Shown here piece by piece: positions 50,463-57,597 of a stretch of 64,000 bases of DNA. The first letter of the stretch is position 1, and every line of letters starts with the position of its first letter. Position numbers and translations under genes: made by a program. This DNA is from Acidobacteriota bacterium (GTDB lineage Bacteria > Acidobacteriota > Vicinamibacteria > Vicinamibacterales > UBA2999), in contig JAKFYH010000046.1 in assembly GCA_021730945.1 (NCBI GenBank), positions 37,857 to 101,856 of the forward strand, in the 5' to 3' direction. A model generated the notes under the pieces. It was not told where the DNA came from. It made no database searches and saw only the letters and a list, made by a program, of their open reading frames with translations.

Positions 50463-51813
50463 TCCGCCGCCGCGGATCCTGATTGCCGATGACCAAGCCG
50501 ACGTCCTTGAAGCCCTGCGGCTGCTGCTGAAGCCGGAGGGCTTCGTTATCGATACCGCCGCCTCGCCGGCCCAGCTGCTGCGCGCGCTCGAGGTCAAGGA
50601 CTACGACGTGGTCCTGATGGATCTCAACTACACGCGCGACACCACCTCCGGCGAGGAGGGCCTCGACCTGCTGCAGCGCATCCACAACGCCGACGAGTCG
50701 CTGCCGGTGGTTGTCATGACGGCCTGGGGATCGGTCAACGTCGCCGTCGAAGCGATGCGGCGCGGCGCCCGCGATTTCGTCCAGAAGCCGTGGGACAACG
50801 AGCGCCTGCTGTCGATCGTCAGAACCCAGACCGAACTGGGCCGGGCCATTCGCCGCGGCCGCCAGCTCGAGGCGGCGAACCAGGCCCTGCAGTCGGACGG
50901 CCGTTCGCCGATCCTCGCCGAGTCGGCAGCCATGCGCCCTGTCCTCGAGATGATCGCGCGAGTGGGTCCGGCCGACGCCAACGTGCTGATTTCCGGCGAG
51001 AACGGCACCGGCAAAAGCCTCGTGGCCCAGGCCCTGCACGCCGTCTCGCTGCGGAGCAGCCGGCCCATGGTGACGGTCAACGCCGGCGGCATGGCCGAAG
51101 GCGTGTTCGAGTCGGAGCTGTTTGGACACTTGAAGGGCGCCTTTACCGACGCCGTGGCCGATCGCGTCGGCCGCTTCGAGCTGGCCGACGGCAGCACCCT
51201 GTTTCTCGACGAGATCGCCAACGTGCCGATGACCCAGCAACAGAAGTTGCTGCGCGTGATCGAAAGCGGTGAATTCGAGCGGCTCGGCTCGTCCAAGACC
51301 CGCAAGGTCAGCGTGCGGCTGATCTCGGCCACCAACGCCGACCTCAACGCCGAAGTCGAGGCCGGCCGCTTCCGCCAGGACTTGTACTTCCGGCTCAACA
51401 CCATCGAGATTCACCTGCCGCCGCTGCGCGATCGCCGCGAGGACGTTCCGTTGCTCGCCAAGCACTTCCTGCGGCAGCACGCACTGCGCTATCGCAAGAG
51501 CCTGTCGGGTTTCGACCCGGCCGCGATGCAGGTACTCACCGACCACCGCTGGCCGGGCAATGTCCGCGAGTTGGACCACTCAGTCGAGCGCGCGGTGCTG
51601 ATGTCGGCAGGACCCACGGTGCGGGCCGGCGACCTGGGGCTGCGCGTGGACGGCGGATCGAGTGCCCGCCTGGAGGACATGAGCCTCGAGGAAGTGGAGG
51701 CGTTCCTGATCAAGAAAGCCATGGCGCGCTACGGCAACGTGAGCCACGCGGCACGCGCGCTCGGACTCTCACGCAGCGCGCTGTATCGCCGGCTCGAGCG
51801 CTACAAGCTGTAA
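50437..51813 (+). CDS. NtrC-family response regulator
   Basis: 458 codons from ATG 50437, which overlaps the ATPase gene by 26 bases; TTG 50446 is an alternative. REC domain with Asp 62 in DVVLMDLNYTRD and Lys in FVQKPW; AAA+ domain with Walker A GENGTGKS and LFLDEIANV; Fis-type HTH at the end (VSHAARALGLSRSALYRRLERYKL). The sigma-54 contact loop reads GAFTDA rather than GAFTGA, a known variant whose sigma-54 use is uncertain. Cognate kinase follows after 67 bases; target is probably this operon. Confidence 0.9.
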   Translation: MAGLSTRTDPPPRILIADDQADVLEALRLLLKPEGFVIDTAASPAQLLRALEVKDYDVVLMDLNYTRDTTSGEEGLDLLQRIHNADESLPVVVMTAWGSVNVAVEAMRRGARDFVQKPWDNERLLSIVRTQTELGRAIRRGRQLEAANQALQSDGRSPILAESAAMRPVLEMIARVGPADANVLISGENGTGKSLVAQALHAVSLRSSRPMVTVNAGGMAEGVFESELFGHLKGAFTDAVADRVGRFELADGSTLFLDEIANVPMTQQQKLLRVIESGEFERLGSSKTRKVSVRLISATNADLNAEVEAGRFRQDLYFRLNTIEIHLPPLRDRREDVPLLAKHFLRQHALRYRKSLSGFDPAAMQVLTDHRWPGNVRELDHSVERAVLMSAGPTVRAGDLGLRVDGGSSARLEDMSLEEVEAFLIKKAMARYGNVSHAARALGLSRSALYRRLERYKL

Positions 51814-51866
51814 CGGATTGAGGCCTGGGTCGTGGGCCTGAAGCCCAGGTCCCACCCCAAGCCAGT

Positions 51867-51883
51867 TAGAATCACCCCCGATG
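51867..51883 (+). promoter_or_regulatory. -10 hexamer TAGAAT eight bases before ATG of the kinase gene
   Basis: TAGAAT 51867-51872, eight-base gap, ATG 51881. Suggests an internal promoter for the kinase in addition to read-through. Confidence 0.35.
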
Positions 51884-53200
51884 TGGCGTCGTCCTCGACT
51901 CGACCAACAGATCTTCCTCCTCGCGATCGGCGCCGGGTTCCCCGGTGCGCTCACCGCGCTGTGGATTCTGTGGACCGAGGCGTACACTCCCAAGGTTCAA
52001 TGGACGCTGAGCGTCATCATCGTGGTGACGCTGGTTGGGCTGGCGTCTTCGGTGCGGACCCGCGTCGTGGTGCCGTTGCAAACGCTGGCCAACCTGCTGG
52101 CCGCCTTGCGCGAAGACGACTTCTCCATCCGCGGCCGGACCAACAATCCTGACGACCCGATGGGCGCGGCGCTGATCGAGGTCAACGCCCTCGCCGAAAC
52201 GCTGCACGAGCAGCGCCTCGGCGCCGTCGAAGCCACGGCGCTCCTCCGCACGGTGATGGAACAGATCGACGTCGCGGTGTTTGCCTTCGATCCCGAGCAA
52301 CGGCTGCGCATCGTCAACCGCACTGGTGAACGGCTGATGGGCAAGAGCATGGAGCACATGCTCGGCCGCACCGCGGACGAACTGCAACTCACCGAATGGT
52401 TCGGCGAAGCTCCGCGGGTCGTCGACGTTTCCCCGCCCGGGGGCGGACCGGGCCGGTGGGAAGTCCGCAAGACCACGTTCCGCCTCGGCGGCCTGCCCCA
52501 CGACCTGCTGGTCCTGTCGGACGTGAGCCGGCCCCTGCGCGAGCAGGAACGCCAGGCTTGGCAGCGCCTGATCCGCGTCATCGGCCACGAACTGGGCAAC
52601 TCGCTGGGCCCGATCAAGTCGATCGCCGGTACCCTCGAGACCTTGCTGCATCGCGACCCGCCACCGGGCGACTGGCGCGACGACATGGCCCGAGGTCTCC
52701 AGGTGATTGCCTCACGCACCGAGTCGTTGAGCCGCTTCACCGGCGCCTCCGCGCGCCTGGCCCGGCTGCCGGCCCCCCGGCTGGCACCGATCGTGCTCAA
52801 GCCGTTGATGCAGCGCGTCGCGGCACTCGACCGCCGCGTCCCCGTGGTCGTGAAGCCAGGACCCGACGTCACGGTGGACGCCGACGCCGACCAACTGGAG
52901 CAATTGCTAATCAACCTGTTGCGCAATGCCGCGGATGCGTGCCTCGAGGTCGGCGGCCAGACTGTCACCGCCGGCTGGCGCCGCACCCGCGCCGGACTGG
53001 AGATCTTGGTCGAGGACGAGGGCCCGGGCCTGTCGAACACCGCCAACCTGTTCGTGCCGTTCTTCACGACCAAGCCCGGCGGCTCTGGCATCGGCCTGGT
53101 CCTGTGCCGGCAGATCGCCGAGGGGCATGGTGGCTCATTGACGCTGGAGAACCGCCAGGACGCCCGCGGCTGCCGCGCCCGGCTGACCTTGCCCGCCTAG
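51881..53200 (+). CDS. NtrB-like sensor histidine kinase
   Basis: 439 residues. Two N-terminal membrane helices (FLLAIGAGFPGALTALWIL; VIIVVTLVGLASSVRTR) followed by a HAMP-like linker, a PAS domain (about 110-210), HisKA with phospho-acceptor His 236 in VIGHELGNSLGPIKS, and HATPase motifs NLLRNAADA, DEGPGL, GGSGIGLVLCRQIAEGHGG. Membrane position and lack of a large periplasmic loop suggest it senses within or at the membrane, probably the load on the transporter. Partner is the regulator upstream. Confidence 0.92.
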   Translation: MWRRPRLDQQIFLLAIGAGFPGALTALWILWTEAYTPKVQWTLSVIIVVTLVGLASSVRTRVVVPLQTLANLLAALREDDFSIRGRTNNPDDPMGAALIEVNALAETLHEQRLGAVEATALLRTVMEQIDVAVFAFDPEQRLRIVNRTGERLMGKSMEHMLGRTADELQLTEWFGEAPRVVDVSPPGGGPGRWEVRKTTFRLGGLPHDLLVLSDVSRPLREQERQAWQRLIRVIGHELGNSLGPIKSIAGTLETLLHRDPPPGDWRDDMARGLQVIASRTESLSRFTGASARLARLPAPRLAPIVLKPLMQRVAALDRRVPVVVKPGPDVTVDADADQLEQLLINLLRNAADACLEVGGQTVTAGWRRTRAGLEILVEDEGPGLSNTANLFVPFFTTKPGGSGIGLVLCRQIAEGHGGSLTLENRQDARGCRARLTLPA

Positions 53201-53202
53201 GG

Positions 53203-53217
53203 TAAGCTACCCCGATG
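53203..53217 (+). promoter_or_regulatory. -10 hexamer TAAGCT six bases before ATG of the arginase-like gene
   Basis: TAAGCT 53203-53208, six-base gap, ATG 53215; same spacing as S4, UPF0182 and moaA starts. Confidence 0.45.
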
Positions 53218-54186
53218 CGGACGACCATTGCCCTGGCCTTCGCGGCCGCACTCGCACTCACCGTCTCCACGGACGCGCAATCGCGCTACACCGCCGGCGA
53301 CGGCAAACTGCGCGTGGCCCTGGCGCAGCAGCCACTCGGACCGAACGGGCCGTCCAAGGGCCCGGACACCATGGCCAACGGCGGCATCCAGCAGCTCCTC
53401 ACCGGCATGGGCGCCACCGTACGGATCGAGAAGGCGCAGCTCACGCCGCTCGAGGAAACGGAGTACGGCGGCTGGAAGAAGCTGGGCCTGAGCCTCGGCC
53501 ACTTCGCTGACATCGTCTCGAAGAACGAGCGGGACGGCTTCTTCACGGTTGGACTACTGGCCACCTGCCCATCAATGCCAGGCCTGGTGGCCGGGCTACA
53601 GCGCTCGGGGACCACCATCGAACCACTACGCATCGGCATGCTGTGGCTGGACGCGCATCCCGATTTCAACACCCCAGAGACGACGCGGAGCGGGTCGTTG
53701 GGTGGCATGCCGGTGTCGGTGGCCACCGGCCGCGCCTTGCACGTCATGCGCCGCGATGCGAAGCTCGATCCGCCCATGTCGGATCTGAGCATCGTGATGG
53801 GCGGCGTGCGGCTGACCGATCCGCTCGAGCAGCGGTTGCTGGACGACTCGCGCATCGAGCAGCTGTCGGTCGACGATCTCCGCAACCTGACACCAGCCGT
53901 GTGGCAGCAACTCGACCGCCTGAACCGCATCAGCGACAAGCTCTATATCCACATCGACATGGACGTCCTCGACCCGCGTGAAGTGATGGCGCACGGCAAC
54001 AAGGTGCCGAACGGGCCGTCGAGCGAGCAACTCGCCCGCCTGTTCGAACAGATCTTCACCCGTTACCCGAAGGCGTCGGCCATCGGCTTCGCCACCATCC
54101 CGCCCACCGACGAGGGTGGCCTCTCGATTGCCGCGCTTAATCGCATGATTGAAGGCGCAGTGAAGGGCGTGCTGGCGAGGCGGTGA
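53215..54186 (+). CDS. Secreted arginase/agmatinase-fold protein with incomplete first metal ligand
   Basis: 323 residues with signal peptide (TTIALAFAAALALTVSTDAQ). Ureohydrolase motifs LWLDAHPDFNTPE (Asp 146, His 148, Asp 150) and HIDMDVLDP (Asp 248, Asp 250) give five metal ligands, but the usual GGDH motif with the first His is replaced by ATCPS around 116-120. Arginases and agmatinases are cytosolic; an exported member with one ligand missing may act on a different guanidino or formimino compound, or carry one metal. Overlaps the small protein gene by four bases. Confidence 0.85.
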   Translation: MRTTIALAFAAALALTVSTDAQSRYTAGDGKLRVALAQQPLGPNGPSKGPDTMANGGIQQLLTGMGATVRIEKAQLTPLEETEYGGWKKLGLSLGHFADIVSKNERDGFFTVGLLATCPSMPGLVAGLQRSGTTIEPLRIGMLWLDAHPDFNTPETTRSGSLGGMPVSVATGRALHVMRRDAKLDPPMSDLSIVMGGVRLTDPLEQRLLDDSRIEQLSVDDLRNLTPAVWQQLDRLNRISDKLYIHIDMDVLDPREVMAHGNKVPNGPSSEQLARLFEQIFTRYPKASAIGFATIPPTDEGGLSIAALNRMIEGAVKGVLARR

Positions 54187-54590
54187 CCGACGAGGCGCTC
54201 TACGACGCGTTTGTCGCCACCACCCTACCCGCCGATCAGTTCCATCACGAGCAGCATGTGCGGGTGGCGTGGACGTTCGTGCGCCGCCACGGCATGCCCG
54301 GCGCCATCGGCGAGTTCAGTGAGGCCCTCAAGCGGTTCGCTGCTGCCAAAGGCGCCCATGGCCTCTATCACGAGACCATCACGTGGGCGTTCCTGCTGAT
54401 CATTGCGGAACGTGACGCCCTTCAGCCGGCGGCCGACTGGGCCGGGTTTGCCGCCAGCCATCCCGATCTGCTGGCGTGGAAGCCGTCGGTCCTAGAGCGC
54501 TACTACTCGAAGGCGCTGTTGATGTCGGACCGCGCCCGCTGCGGCTTTGTCATGCCGGACCTGACCGGGCCGGCGCCGGACGTCCCATGA
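54183..54590 (+). CDS. Small conserved hypothetical protein
   Basis: 135 residues from GTG 54183 overlapping the arginase-like stop (GTGA). Mostly alpha-helical, with FHHEQHVRVAWTFVRRHG and WKPSVLERYYSKALLMSDRAR, and a Pro-rich tail; His-rich N-terminus could bind a metal. No signal peptide. Sits between two coupled genes, so it is likely in the same operon. Function unknown. Confidence 0.75.
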   Translation: MTDEALYDAFVATTLPADQFHHEQHVRVAWTFVRRHGMPGAIGEFSEALKRFAAAKGAHGLYHETITWAFLLIIAERDALQPAADWAGFAASHPDLLAWKPSVLERYYSKALLMSDRARCGFVMPDLTGPAPDVP

Positions 54591-55240
54591 CACGGCCGTC
54601 GCTGGTCGTATTCGACCTGGCGGGCACGACCGTGGAAGATCGTGGGCAGGTGCCGGCCGCCTTCACCGCCGCCCTTGCTGCGCATGGCATCGTCGCCACC
54701 CCGGACCAGGTCACCCGCGTGCGGGGCGCCTCCAAACGCCAGGCCATTCGGACGTTTGTCACCAACGAAGGCGATGCCTCGCTGATCTACGCCACGTTCC
54801 AGCAGCAACTGGCCGCGCGGTTCCAGGACGCCGGCGTGACTGGCATCGACGGCGCGATCGGGTGTTTTCACGCGCTGCGCGCGGCCAGCATCAAGATCGC
54901 GCTCACGACGGGATTCGATCGCGACATCACGGCGCTGGTGGTGGCGGCCCTGTCCTGGCAGCACGTCGCCGACACCGTCGTCTGCGGCGACGACGTGGCG
55001 AGCGGGCGCCCGGCGCCCGACCTGATCCTGCGCGCCATGGCCGAGGCCGGGGTGACCGACCCGAACCGGGTCGCCACGGTTGGCGACACCACGCTCGATC
55101 TGGAAGCCGGCGCGCGTGCTGGAGTGGGATGGAATATCGGGGTGCTGTCAGGCGCGCATGGGCGCGACGCGCTGTCGCGCGCGCCGCACACCCACATCAT
55201 CGGCTCGGTCGCCGGGCTCAGACCGCTTTGGCGCCTTTGA
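54587..55240 (+). CDS. HAD-family phosphonatase-like hydrolase
   Basis: 217 residues from ATG 54587 overlapping the previous stop as ATGA. HAD motifs: motif I DLAGTTV (Asp 9, Asp-x-Ala-Gly-Thr-Thr), motif II around LTTGFD, motif III with Lys and GRPAPDLI, motif IV GDTTLDLEAG. The AGTT form of motif I is typical of phosphonoacetaldehyde hydrolase and its relatives (PhnX-like). Could cleave a C-P bond or act as a sugar-phosphate phosphatase; no aepP or phosphonate transporter is nearby. Converges with the 143-residue gene, overlap 23 bases. Confidence 0.85.
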   Translation: MTRPSLVVFDLAGTTVEDRGQVPAAFTAALAAHGIVATPDQVTRVRGASKRQAIRTFVTNEGDASLIYATFQQQLAARFQDAGVTGIDGAIGCFHALRAASIKIALTTGFDRDITALVVAALSWQHVADTVVCGDDVASGRPAPDLILRAMAEAGVTDPNRVATVGDTTLDLEAGARAGVGWNIGVLSGAHGRDALSRAPHTHIIGSVAGLRPLWRL

Positions 55241-55649
55241 GAATCTCGTCGACGACAAAGACGTCGGTGAGTAGCGCCCGGACGTGAATCGAGGCATTCA
55301 CGTTGTCGACCATCTGCGAACTGATGCCCGGCTGGCCGAGCAACAAGCGCAACGCCGCCTCGGTGGCGGTCGCGTCTTGTTTCAGCACCTCGAGAAAGCT
55401 GTCGAGCGCGGCCTGCGGCCCCACGCCGAGGGCGGCGGCGCAGTTGCGATAGACGCCGGCCAGGTCCACGAGCGCGTCGGCAAATCGGGTGAGGTGATCC
55501 CGGAGCTGGCTGCTATTGGCCGCTCCGAGATCGGTGGGTAGTCCCTGGGCGGCGTAGCCCAGCATCAGTTCGTAGCCGCCCTCGATGGCGTCGGCCCGTC
55601 GTGCGAGTTCGGCGCGTGCCGTCCCTGGCGTCAGGTTCGCCGAACTCAA
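55218..55649 (-). CDS. 143-residue alpha-helical protein of unknown function, downstream of cytochrome b
   Basis: TTG start at 55649 overlaps the cytochrome b stop (TTGA). The frame upstream is only the antisense shadow of cytochrome b, so the start must be near here. Four or so amphipathic helices (LARRADAIEGGYELMLGYAA; DHLTRFADALVDLAGVY; AALDSFLEVLKQ; SIHVRALLTDVFVVDEILKG), no signal, no cysteines of note except one. The helical-bundle shape could fit a small assembly factor of the adjacent molybdoenzyme. Not recognised. Confidence 0.6.
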   Translation of the reverse strand: MSSANLTPGTARAELARRADAIEGGYELMLGYAAQGLPTDLGAANSSQLRDHLTRFADALVDLAGVYRNCAAALGVGPQAALDSFLEVLKQDATATEAALRLLLGQPGISSQMVDNVNASIHVRALLTDVFVVDEILKGAKAV

Positions 55650-56479
55650 TTGGGACCGGACTTGTCGGCGACCCAGCGATCCGGATCGTGGTGTTCGAGG
55701 TATTGGCGGCGCGAGATGGTGCCGAAGATCATGGCCTGGGTGATCCACAGCTTCTCCGGGCGCAGCGCGAAGTAGATGTGGGCGATGACGAGGCCGACGA
55801 AGCCGACGCCCATCAAGCCGTGCACCACATAGGTAATGCCCCACGTCGGATCGGTGAGCAAGTAGGGATTGCGCTCGACAATACCGGTGCGCACGCGCCA
55901 CATCATCAGGATGCCGGTGGCGACCACGGCCAGGCCGGCGACCATCACGGCGAGATGATAGAGGCGATTGCCCAGCGGGTACTTGCCGGGCTTGGGTCCG
56001 GGGGCATCAATGCCCACTTCGCGCAACATCTCGGCCTTGAACTCCGGGATGTCCTTCGGCCCCACCCAAATCGACCAGAAGTCGAGCACGAAGGTGGCGT
56101 GCACGATGTGAAACATGATCGACGCCGTCAGCAGAATGCCGGCCATCCAGTGCCACTGCACCCAGGCAAACTGCACGCCGACAATTGGCAGGAAGGCTGT
56201 GAACAACAGCGTCAGCATGCTGAACGCCATCACCCAGTGGAACATCCGCGACACGAAGCTGTGGCGCAGGATGTTCGCCGGGAGGTCCTTGCGTTCGGCC
56301 TCCATGCGATCCACTTCCGACGCGTCGCGCTTGTGGTGCTGGGAGAACAGCATGTATCCACCGTGCGCGAGCAGGAACAACAGGCCGCCAACCAGCGCCG
56401 CCCAGAACAGATCCCATGAAATGTGGATGAGGACCGACTCACCCCATGGGCTGCGCGCCCATTCTACGAGGTTGCCCAT
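55646..56479 (-). CDS. Membrane cytochrome b subunit (FdnI/HybB-like, b-type haem)
   Basis: 277 residues with four to five membrane helices. Candidate haem His in SRMFHWVMAFSM, QWHWMAGI, FHIVHATF, RLYHLAVM, VHGLMGVGF and AHIYFAL. Proteins of this group pass electrons between periplasmic/cytoplasmic dehydrogenases and quinone. Its ATG overlaps the FAD-subunit gene by 16 bases, so it is part of the molybdenum hydroxylase operon and probably the membrane anchor to the quinone pool. Confidence 0.88.
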   Translation of the reverse strand: MGNLVEWARSPWGESVLIHISWDLFWAALVGGLLFLLAHGGYMLFSQHHKRDASEVDRMEAERKDLPANILRHSFVSRMFHWVMAFSMLTLLFTAFLPIVGVQFAWVQWHWMAGILLTASIMFHIVHATFVLDFWSIWVGPKDIPEFKAEMLREVGIDAPGPKPGKYPLGNRLYHLAVMVAGLAVVATGILMMWRVRTGIVERNPYLLTDPTWGITYVVHGLMGVGFVGLVIAHIYFALRPEKLWITQAMIFGTISRRQYLEHHDPDRWVADKSGPN

Positions 56480-57477
56480 TCAGCCTCTCCACGAATGGCG
56501 CGCTTCACCAACGCCTTGACCAGCGGAATCTTGTAGGCGTTGTGCTGCAGCGGCACGGCGCCCTGCACGGCCAGGTCGGCGGCCAGATCGGCCGTGGCCT
56601 TGTCGCGCGGCTTGCCCTTGATGGCGGCCTCGACCGCATCGAGCCGGTATGGCTCGGCGGCGACGCCGTTGACCACCATCCGCGCGTCGCTAATCGTCGT
56701 CCCCGACATGTTGAGCGAGGCGGCGATGTTGACGAGCGCGAAGTCCCACACCTGGCGGTCGCGCACCTTCTCGAAGTAGTGCGCCTTGCCCGCCCACGTG
56801 GCCGGAATGCGGATGGCCGTGAGCAGGTCGCCTGGCTGCAGCACCGTGAGCCGGGTGATGTCGATGCCGGGCCCGACGAAGAACTCGCGGGCCGGCACCA
56901 CGCGCTCGGCCGAACCGCGCTTGATCACGAACTCGGCATCGAGCGCGATCAGCGCCGGCGCGGTGTCCGATGGGTTGACGGCCACGCACCGATCGGCATT
57001 GAAGATCGCATGCTCGCGGTTGATGGCGGTCGGGGTATCGGCGTAGCAGATGTTGCCGCCGGCCCGGTAGCACGGCCAGCCGGCGCGGTAATACCAGCAG
57101 CGCGCGTCCTGCGAGACGTTGCCGCCCACCGTGCCCTGGTTGCGAATCTGCGGCGAGGCCACGATCAATGCCGCCTCGGCGAGCAGCGGGAACCGCTCCT
57201 TCACCAGCGGGTTGTGCGCCACGGTCGTCAGCGTGGTCATCGCGCCGATTTCCAGTCCGCCGGCGGCGTCCTTGATCCCGCGCAGTTCCTCGACCATGCC
57301 GAGGTCGACGACCACCTTGGGCCGCTTGATGCGGTCCTTCAGCCAGTCAAACGTGTCCATCCCGCCGGCCATGACCCAGGCATCGGCGCCGTGACGGTCG
57401 AGGACCCCGAGCGCGTCGCCCACGCTTGCGGGTTGGAAGAGCTCGAATGCCGGCATTACGTCGCGAATCGGTGGCAT
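56464..57477 (-). CDS. FAD-binding subunit of xanthine dehydrogenase-family oxidoreductase
   Basis: 337 residues from ATG 57477. FAD-binding MPPIR…AFELFQPASVGDAL, VMAGGMDTFD, IGAMTTLTTVA and the QGTVGGN motif. Between residues 127 and 164 it has Cys 127, 136, 144 and 164 (RCWYYRAGWPC, GNIC, ADRC), resembling the extra [4Fe-4S] of 4-hydroxybenzoyl-CoA reductase beta subunits. Upstream lies a 9-bp hairpin (57551-57571). Carries electrons to the 2Fe-2S subunit or, via the extra cluster, to the cytochrome b. Confidence 0.9.
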   Translation of the reverse strand: MPPIRDVMPAFELFQPASVGDALGVLDRHGADAWVMAGGMDTFDWLKDRIKRPKVVVDLGMVEELRGIKDAAGGLEIGAMTTLTTVAHNPLVKERFPLLAEAALIVASPQIRNQGTVGGNVSQDARCWYYRAGWPCYRAGGNICYADTPTAINREHAIFNADRCVAVNPSDTAPALIALDAEFVIKRGSAERVVPAREFFVGPGIDITRLTVLQPGDLLTAIRIPATWAGKAHYFEKVRDRQVWDFALVNIAASLNMSGTTISDARMVVNGVAAEPYRLDAVEAAIKGKPRDKATADLAADLAVQGAVPLQHNAYKIPLVKALVKRAIRGEAEWATS

Positions 57478-57550
57478 CTTCGTATCCCCTTCAGTGGAGC
57501 GTATCAACGACTGGGCGGAGTCGAGCCAGGCCGCTCAGTGAGGTTAGGGA

Positions 57551-57571
57551 GGCCGTTGCTACGCAACGGCC
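57551..57571 (-). other. 9-bp hairpin between large-subunit and FAD-subunit genes
   Basis: GGCCGTTGC, loop TAC, GCAACGGCC. No T-run; likely mRNA stabilisation or processing rather than termination. Confidence 0.45.
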
Positions 57572-57597
57572 CTGACTGCTTTCGATATGGGTCGCCA

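Noticed and set aside
57551..57571. Hairpin between Mo and FAD subunits as a terminator
   Set aside because: No T-run on either strand and both genes belong to one operon.
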